From positions 62,001-126,000 of the forward strand of contig CAWIHS010000003.1 of the NCBI GenBank assembly GCA_963836005.1: a stretch of 64,000 nt of DNA, read 5' to 3'. Positions 1 to 8,722 of this stretch are shown here, piece by piece. A program made the position numbers and the translations under genes. Under the pieces are notes generated by a model. The model had not been told where the DNA came from. It made no database searches and saw only the letters and a program-made list of their open reading frames with translations. This DNA comes from CAWIHS01 sp963836005. Lineage in GTDB: Bacteria; Pseudomonadota; Gammaproteobacteria; GRL18. Each line of letters starts with the position of its first letter. Within the stretch, counting starts at the first letter, position 1.

Positions 1-241
1 ATACCGTATCGATGTCTTTTAGGTAAAGTAAATCTCCTTTCCCCGATAAGGATATTTTAAGTTCCTGAAAAGGCTGCACAGAAGACATGAGATTTTTTCT
101 GGATTGCCTGATACCACGAGCAATAACAGACACTTTCCCCTGCTCTGGAAGGAAAAAATAAATGATCAGGCTGTTATTGCGATAAGGGAAGTGATGTAGT
201 ACTGCCGCAGTCTGGTTATGCAGGTTAATTCTGGAAACCAT
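1..241 (-). CDS. recO: DNA repair protein RecO (N-terminal part, runs off the window)
   Basis: Reading the minus strand from an ATG at 241 gives about 80 residues starting MVSRINLHNQTAAVLHHF, then a stretch ending ...GKVSVIARGIR. This matches the RecO N-terminal OB-fold, which typically has a VLHxxPYRE-like start and a GxVxxVARGAR-like segment. RecO works with RecR to load RecA onto SSB-coated single-stranded DNA. The start overlaps the era stop codon by 17 bp, which implies translational coupling, and recO directly follows era in many gammaproteobacteria. The 3' end lies outside the window. An open frame with no stop supports an intact gene here. Confidence 0.8.
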   Translation of the reverse strand, partial: MVSRINLHNQTAAVLHHFPYRNNSLIIYFFLPEQGKVSVIARGIRQSRKNLMSSVQPFQELKISLSGKGDLLYLKDIDTV

Positions 242-1154
242 CGTCATATCCCAGACTTTTCAGGGCTCTTTCATCATCCGACCAGCCTTCCTTAACCTTA
301 ACCCAAAGCTTCAGAAACACTTTTTTTGCATACAGTTCTTCCATCGACAAACGAGCCTGTTTGCCAATTTCTTTCAACTGCTGGCCTTTGCTGCCAATAA
401 TGATAGCTTTTTGATTCTGCCGTTCAACCCAGATAATCGCTGCAATATTGATGATATTTTTCTTATCTTCGTAGGCCTCGATTTCTATACTCACCGCATA
501 AGGAATTTCCTGGCCTAATAACCGCATGACTTTTTCTCGAATTAATTCTGCCGCCAGAAACCGATCTGTTTTGTCTGTGATCTGTTCTTCTGGAAAATAA
601 GCAGGGGAAAAGTGTAATAATTTTTCTATCTGCAGTTCAAGTTCAGCAATGTTCGTTCCCTTTTGGGCTGAAATGGGAACAACCTGAGCAAAATTGATAC
701 GTTTGGATAAGTCGTTAATAAATGGCAGTAACTGCTGTTTGTTTTTTACTTTATCCACTTTATTGACTGCTAAAATAACAGGCTGTGGGCAGTCAGAAAG
801 CAGTTCCATGACATAATCATCTTCTTCAGTCAGTCTCATATGATCGACCACAAAAATTATCACATCGACATCTCTCAAGCTATTTATGGCTTCCCTGTTC
901 ATATATCGGTGTATGGCACCGCTTTGTTTCTGGTGTAATCCGGGAGTATCGATATAAACTGCCTGGGCTCTGGAGGTGGTTTTTATACCTAGTAAACGAT
1001 GGCGGGTAGTCTGGGGTTTTTTGGAGGTAATACTCAGATGTAAGCCCAGGATATGGTTGAGCAGGGTTGACTTACCGACATTGGGGCGTCCAATGATGGC
1101 CACATAACCACTACGATAATCATCCGGGATATTGTTGGGAAAATCGAGATTCAT
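225..1154 (-). CDS. era: GTPase Era
   Basis: A 309-residue GTPase that binds the 3' end of 16S rRNA and assists 30S subunit maturation. The G1 motif GRPNVGKST lies at residues 22-30, DTPG at 69-72 and NKVD at 131-134. A KH RNA-binding domain follows in the C-terminal third, with its IIIGSKGQQLKEIG segment. The length is normal for Era. It lies downstream of rnc (34 bp gap) and overlaps recO, giving the classic lepB-(DUF4845)-rnc-era-recO order. Probably co-transcribed from upstream of lepB. Confidence 0.97.
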   Translation of the reverse strand: MNLDFPNNIPDDYRSGYVAIIGRPNVGKSTLLNHILGLHLSITSKKPQTTRHRLLGIKTTSRAQAVYIDTPGLHQKQSGAIHRYMNREAINSLRDVDVIIFVVDHMRLTEEDDYVMELLSDCPQPVILAVNKVDKVKNKQQLLPFINDLSKRINFAQVVPISAQKGTNIAELELQIEKLLHFSPAYFPEEQITDKTDRFLAAELIREKVMRLLGQEIPYAVSIEIEAYEDKKNIINIAAIIWVERQNQKAIIIGSKGQQLKEIGKQARLSMEELYAKKVFLKLWVKVKEGWSDDERALKSLGYDDGFQN

Positions 1155-1188
1155 GGTTTGTATATTATTTAATTAGTAATAACCCGCT

Positions 1189-1857
1189 TCAGGTGATCTG
1201 TTCCAGCATCATCTCAGCACTTTTCTGCTCCGCTGCACGGCGGCTGCTGCCAATAGCTGATACCGCTGCATTCAATTCTTTAACAATACATTTGACATGA
1301 AAAGTTTGCGCATGCTCCTGCCCCTGAACATCAATGACCTCATAGTGAGGCAACTCATATTTATTCGCTTGCAGATACTCTTGCAGACGAGTTTTAGGAT
1401 CTTTCAGATCCAGATCGGTTATATGTTCCAGTCGATCATTATACCAGGATAAAACGCAGTTTCTGGCCTGTTCGATATCAGAATCCAGGGCTATAGCACC
1501 AATAATTGCTTCCATGGCATCGGCCAGAATGGAGGTTCGGCGAAAGCCGCCGCTTTTTAACTCTCCGCCACCCAGATTGAGATATTGACCTACTTCGAAC
1601 TGACGAGCAATACTGGCAAGTGTTTTACCTTTGACCAACATGGAACGATAACGACTTAAGTTACCTTCATCATCCTTAATAAAGCGATGATAAAGCTCAT
1701 GTGCCATCACATAGCCAATGATAGAATCGCCTAAAAATTCCAACCGTTCATTATTATTTTTTCCGACACTGCGATGACTTAATGCTAATTTCAGATAATT
1801 CGTATCTTTAAACTGATAGCCCAGTTTATTACATAAAGATTGCAGATCTTTGTTCAA
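1189..1857 (-). CDS. rnc: Ribonuclease III
   Basis: A 222-residue double-strand-specific endoribonuclease that processes rRNA precursors and structured mRNAs. The signature ERLEFLGDS is at residues 37-45, and the second acidic cluster is in the DAMEAIIGAI segment. A C-terminal double-stranded RNA-binding domain ends in GSSRRAAEQKSAEMML. The length is normal for the family. The start codon overlaps the stop of the upstream DUF4845 gene (ATGA), so translation is likely coupled. Confidence 0.97.
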   Translation of the reverse strand: MNKDLQSLCNKLGYQFKDTNYLKLALSHRSVGKNNNERLEFLGDSIIGYVMAHELYHRFIKDDEGNLSRYRSMLVKGKTLASIARQFEVGQYLNLGGGELKSGGFRRTSILADAMEAIIGAIALDSDIEQARNCVLSWYNDRLEHITDLDLKDPKTRLQEYLQANKYELPHYEVIDVQGQEHAQTFHVKCIVKELNAAVSAIGSSRRAAEQKSAEMMLEQIT

Positions 1858-2258
1858 TTTCGGACCAGTTCAACATGTTTTTCACGTACAAAAACGATAT
1901 AGATGTTACTGGCGAAGTGGACCCGGTCTTCATAATCCAGATAAACATCTACCTGATTATTATTGGCTTTAATAATTTCGAAATCATCTTTGGTAACACT
2001 TTTTACCTGATTGATCGTCATACGATTCTCTATCAAGCGCCAGATATCTCTTTTTGACTTTTGGGTAATACCCGGTTCAAGCTTCAAAGAGTCCAGGATC
2101 GTGTTCATGGTATGATTACTGACTACATAGGGAAAGAGTATCATAGCCAGATAAGCAAAAAACAGGAAAATGGCCAGCACCACTATCCATCCAACCAATG
2201 TAAAACCTTTTTGCTGTTTGAGTCTACGCGCCTGTTTCAACATTTTACTATCCTGCAT
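1854..2258 (-). CDS. DUF4845 family membrane-anchored protein
   Basis: A 134-residue protein with a basic N-terminus and one hydrophobic segment (about residues 20-45, GFTLVGWIVVLAIFLFFAYL), followed by a soluble domain of about 90 residues. Small proteins of this type regularly sit between lepB and rnc in gammaproteobacteria and are annotated DUF4845. The N-terminal GFTLVGWIVVL resembles a pilin-like leader, but there is no clear prepilin cleavage context and no pilus genes nearby. Function unknown. It lies 5 bp after lepB and overlaps rnc by 4 bp. Confidence 0.8.
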   Translation of the reverse strand: MQDSKMLKQARRLKQQKGFTLVGWIVVLAIFLFFAYLAMILFPYVVSNHTMNTILDSLKLEPGITQKSKRDIWRLIENRMTINQVKSVTKDDFEIIKANNNQVDVYLDYEDRVHFASNIYIVFVREKHVELVRN

Positions 2259-2263
2259 TCTGA

Positions 2264-3127
2264 TTATTTGATTGATTTGCCAATTCGATTAAAGAACATG
2301 GCATGTCCCGTATCCCAATTAAACCAGATCATGAATGCTTTGCCAACCAGATTATCCTCTGGAACCAGTCCCCAGAAACGGCTATCGTGACTTTCATCAC
2401 GGTTATCTCCCATAACGAAATAGTGTCCATCTGGTACCACAAAATCAATGATTCCTCTTTTGCTGAAAGCAGGGTAATACATATGACTCATAGCAGGCCG
2501 ATTGGGCACCAGTAAAATATCATGTTTTACTCCCATCAGATCTTCATTTTTCAAAATAGCACCGCTCATTTTTTCTCCTGAACCCCGGCCCTCATAAATG
2601 CCCATCGCCTGCTGAGGCATCAATTTATCATTAATATAAAGCATCTTATTCTGGTAAACGATGTGATCACCAGGAATGCCAATAACGCGCTTGATAAAAT
2701 TGATAGAGGGATCGACGGGGTAACGAAAAACCGCTACATCCCCATTTTTCGGCTTAGCATAATCATAGATTTCAGTATTCAGCACCGGCAGACGTACACC
2801 ATAACTAAATTTATTGACCAGAATAAAATCACCCACCCAGAGATTGGGCATCATGGATTGTGAAGGTATACGAAAAGGTTCAAACAGAAACGAACGTAGA
2901 ATAAGAACAATCAGAAAAATGGGGAACAGTGACCTGGCATAATCAACCAGCACCGGATCAGACATAATAGCATCACGTTCCTGAGCAGTCAGATCTTCAC
3001 CTTTATCATTAATCTTAGCCTGCTGCCGGGTTCGCCTGTCCTTCTCCCAAAATAGTTTATCCAGTCCCCAGACTATACCGGTGACAAAAGTTAAAATTAC
3101 TAATACCAGTGCTATATCAAAATCCAT
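2264..3127 (-). CDS. lepB: Signal peptidase I
   Basis: A 287-residue inner-membrane serine protease that removes signal peptides from Sec and Tat substrates. There are two N-terminal membrane segments (about 5-20 and 65-82). The catalytic serine is in PSQSMMPNL (Ser91) and the general-base lysine is in NFIKRVIGIPGD (Lys146), almost the same positions as in E. coli LepB. The late GDNRDESHDSR box is present. lepB usually follows lepA directly. Here 191 bp holding two repeat fragments separate them. Confidence 0.96.
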   Translation of the reverse strand: MDFDIALVLVILTFVTGIVWGLDKLFWEKDRRTRQQAKINDKGEDLTAQERDAIMSDPVLVDYARSLFPIFLIVLILRSFLFEPFRIPSQSMMPNLWVGDFILVNKFSYGVRLPVLNTEIYDYAKPKNGDVAVFRYPVDPSINFIKRVIGIPGDHIVYQNKMLYINDKLMPQQAMGIYEGRGSGEKMSGAILKNEDLMGVKHDILLVPNRPAMSHMYYPAFSKRGIIDFVVPDGHYFVMGDNRDESHDSRFWGLVPEDNLVGKAFMIWFNWDTGHAMFFNRIGKSIK

Positions 3128-3159
3128 CTGTTTCTCTTTATATTTTTATATTTTTAGTG

Positions 3160-3239
3160 TTACTACTCGGCATCTCTATGAGATCATGCCTGCTGCCAGG
3201 TCACTCAGGGCAATATTTCAGATACGCCGAATAGTTGCG
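3160..3239. repeat. Family A MITE-like repeat, short copy
   Basis: About 80 bp between lepA and lepB whose two ends are imperfect inverted repeats: GTTACTACTCGGCATCTC at the left, and a right end that reads CGCAACTATTCGGCGTATCT on the complement. The same ends bound copies at 15224, 19546, 22352 and 41772. There is no coding capacity. Confidence 0.6.
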
Positions 3240-3259
3240 TTATAGTTACTATACCTACC

Positions 3260-3312
3260 ACTTAGTTTCCATCCATAAATAGCCATCTAAAAACGGATGG
3301 ACACTACTTAGT
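3260..3312. repeat. Family B MITE-like repeat, internally deleted copy
   Basis: About 53 bp bounded by CTTAGTTTCCATCC and GGATGGACACTACTTAG, the two ends of the roughly 163-bp family B element seen in full at 33396 and 58421. The middle is missing, so only the terminal inverted repeats and about 20 bp of interior remain. Confidence 0.65.
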
Positions 3313-3318
3313 ATGGTT

Positions 3319-5121
3319 TTATGATTTTCCAATATGTAATACAGCCAGAAATGCTTCTTGAGGAATTTCCACTCGGCCCACCTGTTTCATACGCTTTTTA
3401 CCCGCTTTTTGCTTTTCGAGCAATTTACGTTTGCGCGTGATGTCACCGCCATAACATTTTGCTGTGACATTTTTTCTTAAAGCTTTAACATTGGTGCGGG
3501 CAATAATCTTCGAACCCACAGCTGCCTGAATAGCCACATCAAACATCTGACGCTGTATCAGCTCCTTCATTTTTTCTGTTAATTCACGCCCTCTGGACAG
3601 GGTTAAACTTTCGTGAATGATCAGGGATAAGGCATCCACGATCTCAGCATTAATTAGAATATCCATTTTCACCAGATCTGATGCCTGGAAACGTTCAAAA
3701 TGATATTCAAGTGAAGCAAATCCCCGACTCACAGATTTTAGACGATCAAAAAAATCAAGTACCACCTCATTTAACGGCAGTTCAAAGGTCATGCTCACCT
3801 GGTGACCTAAATAGTTCATTTTTTTCTGCACGCCGCGTTTTTCAATACACAGGGTGATCACGTTGCCCACATATTCCTGGGGCAACAATATATTCGCAGA
3901 AATTATCGGCTCGCGGATCTCTTCAATAGTTGATCGATCGGGTAATTTGGCCGGATTATCTACCTCAATCACTTCCCCTTTGGTCGTTAAAACCTGATAG
4001 ATAACGGTGGGAGCGGTAGTAATCAGATCCAGATCATATTCCCGTTCCAGACGCTCCTGAATGATTTCCATGTGCAGCATGCCGAGAAACCCGCAACGAA
4101 AACCAAAACCTAGCGCTTGCGAGACTTCCGGCTCATAGAATAAAGCCGCATCATTAAGCTTTAGTTTTGAAAGCGCTTCACGAAAATCCTCGTAATCATC
4201 AGATGATACTGGGAATAAACCGGCAAAAACACGAGGCTGTACTGCTTTAAATCCAGGCAAACTCTCCTTGCAGGGGTTATGCAGTGATGTCAGGGTGTCA
4301 CCGACCGGGGCACCATAAATATCCTTAATACCGGCAATCACATACCCTACTTCACCGGCGGTCAGTAATGTCTTTGGTTCACGTTTAGGAGTAAAAATAC
4401 CTACACCGTCAACCAGATGACTGCGTCCGGTCGACATAACCAGCATTTTTTCTTTTTGTTTCAAGGTACCCCGCATAACACGTACCAATGACACCACCCC
4501 CAGATAATTGTCAAACCAGGAATCAATGATTAGCGCCTGCAGGGGAGCCTCTCTATCACCTTTCGGTGGAGGCACTTTAGCCACCAGATATTCTATAACT
4601 TCTTTAACGCCTTCACCGGTTTTGGCGCTGCATCTTGGGCATTCATCGGCGTCCAGACCTATCACTTCTTCTATTTCAGCGATAACCCGTTCAGGATCTG
4701 CGGCAGGCAAATCGATTTTATTCAGGATGGGCAAGACCTCCAGTCCCTGGTCAATGGCGGTATAACAGTTAGCCACACTCTGCGCTTCAACGCCCTGTGA
4801 AGCGTCCACAATCAGTAAGGCGCCTTCACAGGCAGCCAGGGAACGTGATACCTCATAGGAAAAATCAACATGTCCAGGAGTATCAATAAAATTCAGCTGG
4901 TAGGTATTACCGTCATCGGCTTTATAGTCCAGGGACACACTCTGGGCTTTAATCGTGATGCCGCGCTCACGTTCAAGATCCATGGAATCCAGAACCTGTG
5001 CCTGCATTTCTCGTTCGGCAAGTCCACCACAGATCTGGATAATACGATCGGCAAGTGTAGACTTTCCATGGTCAATATGTGCAATTATTGAGAAGTTTCT
5101 AATAAACTCTAATTCAGCCAC
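3319..5121 (-). CDS. lepA: Elongation factor 4 (LepA)
   Basis: A 600-residue translational GTPase that acts on the ribosome as a back-translocase or initiation and biogenesis factor. AHIDHGKST (G1) is near residue 15, the effector loop has RERGITIKAQ, then DTPGHVDF and NKIDLP. EF-G-like domains II, III and V follow, then the LepA-specific C-terminal domain, seen in the AKCYGGDITRKRKLLEKQK stretch. The length is exactly typical. It heads the lepA-lepB-rnc-era series, but repeats lie between it and lepB. Confidence 0.98.
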   Translation of the reverse strand: MAELEFIRNFSIIAHIDHGKSTLADRIIQICGGLAEREMQAQVLDSMDLERERGITIKAQSVSLDYKADDGNTYQLNFIDTPGHVDFSYEVSRSLAACEGALLIVDASQGVEAQSVANCYTAIDQGLEVLPILNKIDLPAADPERVIAEIEEVIGLDADECPRCSAKTGEGVKEVIEYLVAKVPPPKGDREAPLQALIIDSWFDNYLGVVSLVRVMRGTLKQKEKMLVMSTGRSHLVDGVGIFTPKREPKTLLTAGEVGYVIAGIKDIYGAPVGDTLTSLHNPCKESLPGFKAVQPRVFAGLFPVSSDDYEDFREALSKLKLNDAALFYEPEVSQALGFGFRCGFLGMLHMEIIQERLEREYDLDLITTAPTVIYQVLTTKGEVIEVDNPAKLPDRSTIEEIREPIISANILLPQEYVGNVITLCIEKRGVQKKMNYLGHQVSMTFELPLNEVVLDFFDRLKSVSRGFASLEYHFERFQASDLVKMDILINAEIVDALSLIIHESLTLSRGRELTEKMKELIQRQMFDVAIQAAVGSKIIARTNVKALRKNVTAKCYGGDITRKRKLLEKQKAGKKRMKQVGRVEIPQEAFLAVLHIGKS

Positions 5122-5188
5122 TCGGTATAAAGCCTCAGATGATCGGTAAATCGGACAATCTTAACAAAATATCAAATAAAAGTAGAGA

Positions 5189-5440
5189 TTACTTTACTAT
5201 CGTTTCACTGATATATTGTTCAAATCTCGCCTGATCAAAAAAATAGCGGCATAGCTCCTGCCCCTGTTCATTTGTCAACACCGGTATCAACAGACCATAC
5301 TGCTCTTTCAGTTGCACATCCTCATCAATGTCATGCATTATTATTTCTAACTTGCAGGACGATTGATAAGGAGTTAACAGTGCAAGCACATCATCACAGA
5401 GGTGACATCCCTGACGATAATAAAAATTAAGTTTAATCAT
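5189..5440 (-). CDS. Glutaredoxin/thioredoxin-like DUF836 protein
   Basis: An 83-residue thioredoxin-fold protein with a CHLC redox motif near residues 12-15 (YYRQGCHLCDDV) and a cis-proline-like LIPVLTNEQG segment. Small proteins of this glutaredoxin family (DUF836) often sit between the sigma-E regulator genes and lepA in gammaproteobacteria. A thiol-disulfide role in the cytoplasm is inferred; the substrate is unknown. It lies 17 bp downstream of rseC and is probably the last gene of the rpoE operon. Confidence 0.85.
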   Translation of the reverse strand: MIKLNFYYRQGCHLCDDVLALLTPYQSSCKLEIIMHDIDEDVQLKEQYGLLIPVLTNEQGQELCRYFFDQARFEQYISETIVK

Positions 5441-5457
5441 TTAGAGTTTATTTGCAG

Positions 5458-5949
5458 TCATTCAACCGAGATTAAAGATGGGGATATGATATGCGCAGGA
5501 GAAGAGATTTTTTTTAACACGACAGGCTGAAATTGAGTTCTGGCTTTAGCATTGTGCGTGATTTTTTTTGCATATCCAAGGCCTGCCATCAGGCCTGCTG
5601 CAGAGCCCGCCACGGCGAGTAAATCACGCAGTTCAGGAAATAACAAATCTGCTAATCCTGCGGCCATGCCGCCAAACGCCAGCATCAGCAGCAAAGGCAA
5701 CAGGTAGATTAGAAAAGAACCGCTAAGCAGGGCTTTTTCATCAATGCCGATGATAACCTGATCGCCAATTTTTAACTGTTTGTTATTCAAACACTTAACC
5801 TGGCTGAATCTGTTACCTACCAGACTGGAAAGTACCCGGGTTCCACATCCTGCTTTTACAGAACAGCGGCCGCAACTGGAACTGCGACGGGTCTGAACCC
5901 ACACATAGTCACCTTCACAATCAACAACGCTGGCCTGTTCTTCTATCAT
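5458..5949 (-). CDS. rseC: SoxR-reducing system / sigma-E regulator RseC (MucC family)
   Basis: A 163-residue inner-membrane protein. The N-terminal soluble part carries a cysteine cluster (SSSCGRCSVKAGCGTR) that in the RseC family is thought to hold a metal or FeS group. Two membrane segments follow at about residues 75-98 and 105-125. RseC/MucC proteins modulate sigma-E activity and, in E. coli, help reduce SoxR. It lies 15 bp after rseB and is the fourth gene of the rpoE-rseA-rseB-rseC operon. Confidence 0.92.
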   Translation of the reverse strand: MIEEQASVVDCEGDYVWVQTRRSSSCGRCSVKAGCGTRVLSSLVGNRFSQVKCLNNKQLKIGDQVIIGIDEKALLSGSFLIYLLPLLLMLAFGGMAAGLADLLFPELRDLLAVAGSAAGLMAGLGYAKKITHNAKARTQFQPVVLKKISSPAHIISPSLISVE

Positions 5950-5964
5950 GCCTGGTTAAGTGAG

Positions 5965-6957
5965 TTATTTATTGATGGAATCCAGAATCTTGATTGCAGC
6001 ATCAACGGGAATAGCTCCAACCACTATAATCTGGTGATCATTCATCGTTTTACCAGCAATGGTCAGCGGACCTGTTTTGGCAATTCCCTCCATTGCCCTG
6101 GCCTTACTTTCAAGTTCTTCAATAAATACCGAGACGGTGGCCAAACCATCACTAAGGTGTAATTGTTCGTTGCGTTTCAGGGAATCTGCTAACTTATTCT
6201 GGCGATAACTAATAATCTGAAATCCGGGCGGCAATAGTGAACGGTTCACAAATGACTTAATTATTTTCTCATTATCAGGCTGCAATGCACTGCATTTCGG
6301 AATTGCTTCAGACTCATGCTGTTCAACATTTTTATGCCCGCCGACTGCCGCAGATGACTCAATATCAATGTTTGAAAATAGATATTGCTCAATGATATCG
6401 TGGCGTTTACTTGTAAGTTGGTATTTTAGAAGAATCCCGGTTTCCGGTTCAAACCAGAGTTCATAACCATAGCGAAACCGATCGTCAGGTAATAGAGAAA
6501 CATGCAAGGCATTTACACCTGCCACACGCTCCAGTTTGTCCGCAACAAATTGATAGTTCTGGCGCAAATAGTTTATGTTATTATTGATTCTGAAAGGAAA
6601 GCTTGAAGAAAATGCCTGAAACTGATATTTCCAGCCATTATCCATAAGACAGTATTGGTTATTCAGCAATCTATTGCTTGCGGGCGAATTATTATCCAGA
6701 GCACTGAATGTTTCCAGTATCACACCCTGTGGATCTTTTTTGCGGGTAACATGGATAGTTTGCAGTCCATCCGCACAAAGAGAAACAAACGTGCCATTAT
6801 AAAGCTGCTGATCTCCCTGCCTGACAAACTTTTCCAGAGTGCTGACCAGTTGTTCGTCCTGACTGGAAGTAGATGCAGATAAACTTGTTACCGAAATAGA
6901 CAACAGTACATAAAAAAAAGCTATAGAAGAAATCTTTGCCGGTAAAATTCTGTTCAA
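5965..6957 (-). CDS. rseB: Sigma-E regulatory protein RseB (MucB family)
   Basis: A 330-residue periplasmic protein with an N-terminal signal peptide (hydrophobic FFYVLLSISVTSLSA, then SxS). An N-terminal LolA-like fold (YNGTFV...GYELWFEPETGILLKYQL) is followed by the MucB/RseB C-terminal domain with LLPPGFQIISYRQ and the late VVGAIPVDAAIKIL. In the known system RseB binds the periplasmic part of RseA, shields it from DegS cleavage and senses mislocalised lipoproteins or LPS. It follows rseA with an 86-bp gap. Confidence 0.93.
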   Translation of the reverse strand: MNRILPAKISSIAFFYVLLSISVTSLSASTSSQDEQLVSTLEKFVRQGDQQLYNGTFVSLCADGLQTIHVTRKKDPQGVILETFSALDNNSPASNRLLNNQYCLMDNGWKYQFQAFSSSFPFRINNNINYLRQNYQFVADKLERVAGVNALHVSLLPDDRFRYGYELWFEPETGILLKYQLTSKRHDIIEQYLFSNIDIESSAAVGGHKNVEQHESEAIPKCSALQPDNEKIIKSFVNRSLLPPGFQIISYRQNKLADSLKRNEQLHLSDGLATVSVFIEELESKARAMEGIAKTGPLTIAGKTMNDHQIIVVGAIPVDAAIKILDSINK

Positions 6958-7043
6958 ATTGATATCTCTATTTTTTAATGCTTATTTATCTGCAATTAAA
7001 CACACAAGGATAGAAAAACTACGGACATCGAAAAGGTATTATT

Positions 7044-7811
7044 CTACTGCTTCGGTTGATAACTGACCGCTCTGATCCTTGGTGTAAATGACGAATTAAA
7101 TGACGAACGATTAGAACTGCCTTCATGTTCTTTGACATAATTCTGGATCTGCTGGCTTAACATGGGGTCAGCCTTGATCCAGGTAAAATGCTCAGACGTA
7201 TCGGCCGCAGCATCAATGGACTGCGCTAACGCAGGGCTATTTCCGGAAACCATATTTGTTGGCAATGGGCTGGATACTTTATCGCTGGTATGTGTTAAAG
7301 CAGCCACAGATACATTATTTTGCTGTTGTAAATGCTGCACGGTAAACAGAGTAGCAAACATCACGGTAGCTGCCACTGATGTACCTGCCACTATACGGTT
7401 GGATAACAATCGCGAAAACCAGCTGGTATTCATCTGCCCATATTGTTCCTTATCTTCAGCATATTGCTGGCCTGAACCGTGTTTGTGATTCATTGGGCGT
7501 TGATGAGCTGGGAGCCCATCAGCAAAATTCTTATTAACTGGATCATCAGTAAAATAAGCCGGTTGTTCCTCTAATGCTTGAGAAACACGGGTCAGCAAAT
7601 TAGTTTTTAGCAATTCACCATGCAGTTGATCATGCATGCTGTCATGTACCATCTGATGACGCCGCCAGAGTTCCATCAAGTCTGGATCCCCCAACATTCT
7701 GTCCAGCATCAAACCGCTGTCTTTAGATGATAATTCACCATCAAGTAAGGCTGAAAGATGTTCACGCACTGTCTGGTTTTTATCCGTGATATTCATGACA
7801 TGGTCATCCAA
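7044..7811 (-). CDS. rseA: Anti-sigma-E factor RseA (MucA family)
   Basis: A 255-residue single-pass inner-membrane anti-sigma factor. The cytoplasmic N-terminus has the RseA/MucA signature REHLSALLDGELSSKDSGL and then the LWRRHQMVHDSM segment that grips the sigma factor. One membrane helix lies at about residues 140-160 (IVAGTSVAATVMFATLFTVQ), with a periplasmic C-terminal tail. Envelope stress normally triggers stepwise proteolysis that releases sigma-E. It lies 43 bp downstream of rpoE. The linker before the membrane segment is long and Gln/Asn-rich, which is common in this variable region. Confidence 0.92.
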   Translation of the reverse strand: MDDHVMNITDKNQTVREHLSALLDGELSSKDSGLMLDRMLGDPDLMELWRRHQMVHDSMHDQLHGELLKTNLLTRVSQALEEQPAYFTDDPVNKNFADGLPAHQRPMNHKHGSGQQYAEDKEQYGQMNTSWFSRLLSNRIVAGTSVAATVMFATLFTVQHLQQQNNVSVAALTHTSDKVSSPLPTNMVSGNSPALAQSIDAAADTSEHFTWIKADPMLSQQIQNYVKEHEGSSNRSSFNSSFTPRIRAVSYQPKQ

Positions 7812-7854
7812 TCTTGTTAATAATAACGTTGTGCAAAATAAACAGCCCCTGGTA

Positions 7855-8478
7855 TCAACTGCCGCTTAAAAGGGGTTTCAGTTCATTATCTATTGACTCT
7901 CTGGCTCTGAAAATCCTTGAACGAACAGTTCCTACAGGACATTCCATAACTTCTGATATTTCGTCATAGCTCATGCCTTCATATTCGCGCAGGGTAATAG
8001 CAATTTTCAAATCTTCAGGTAAATCTGCTATGGCTCGTTCTATGGCTTGCCTGATTTCCATTTTTAATAGATTCGCCTCTGGTGTTGTATTATCTTTGAG
8101 AGCAGAATTACCGTCATAATATTCTGCATCCACAATATCAATGTCCGAACGTGGCGGTCGTCTACTTTGTGCAGTCAGATAATTTTTAGCCGTATTCACT
8201 GCAATACGGTACAGCCAGGTATAAAAAGCACTATCACCGCGAAAACGCGGCAAGGCTTTGTAAGCCTTGATAAAGGCTTCCTGCACAACATCCAGGACCT
8301 CATCAGGATCACGTATATACGGCGTCACCAATTTGGCCAATTTGTGCTGATATTTCAGTACCAGCAAATCAAAAGCACTTTTGTCTCCATGCTGAACCCG
8401 ACGTATAATGTCCAGATCAATTTCATTTTGCGAATCTTTATTTTGCGATGCATCGCTGTGCGAAAAACTGTCGCTCAT
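7855..8478 (-). CDS. rpoE: RNA polymerase sigma-E factor (RpoE/AlgU)
   Basis: A 207-residue ECF sigma factor. Region 2 contains the AFDLLVLKYQHKLAKL and DVVQEAFIKAYKALPRFRG segments and region 4 contains DLKIAITLREYEGMSYDEIS and GTVRSRIFRARE. It directs RNA polymerase to envelope-stress promoters. An N-terminal extension of about 20 residues precedes region 2. It is the first gene of rpoE-rseA-rseB-rseC and diverges from nadB, the usual gammaproteobacterial arrangement. The 244-bp intergenic region holds a candidate self-activating promoter. Confidence 0.97.
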   Translation of the reverse strand: MSDSFSHSDASQNKDSQNEIDLDIIRRVQHGDKSAFDLLVLKYQHKLAKLVTPYIRDPDEVLDVVQEAFIKAYKALPRFRGDSAFYTWLYRIAVNTAKNYLTAQSRRPPRSDIDIVDAEYYDGNSALKDNTTPEANLLKMEIRQAIERAIADLPEDLKIAITLREYEGMSYDEISEVMECPVGTVRSRIFRARESIDNELKPLLSGS

Positions 8479-8616
8479 TCATCCCTCTGTATAAAACTAA
8501 ATCTGGGCACTAATATAGCATTAATATTACCCCTGCTACAAAAAAGAGTGCTATAAAGAAGGAACGGTAAATGAGCTTATCTCACGCAAAAAATCATTTT
8601 CTTATCATCTGTCATT

Positions 8617-8643
8617 TAAGACCCATGCAGCAAAAAATAGTTC
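8617..8643 (-). promoter_or_regulatory. Candidate sigma-E-type promoter for rpoE
   Basis: On the minus strand GAACT (8643-8639) is followed after 17 bp by TCTTA (8621-8617). This resembles the GAACTT-N16/17-TCTGA pattern of sigma-E/AlgU promoters, and rpoE autoregulation is known in this family. The resulting leader would be about 130 nt. This is a pattern match only. Confidence 0.35.
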
Positions 8644-8722
8644 ATACTCAATTCCCGCAAATTGTTAAATTTGAATGTTGGGTCTAATAAATTTAAGATG
8701 AACTGATTAAAATCATCGGCCT

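Noticed and set aside
4508..4765. Open frames on the plus strand within lepA
   Set aside because: They are shadows of a fully conserved minus-strand gene.
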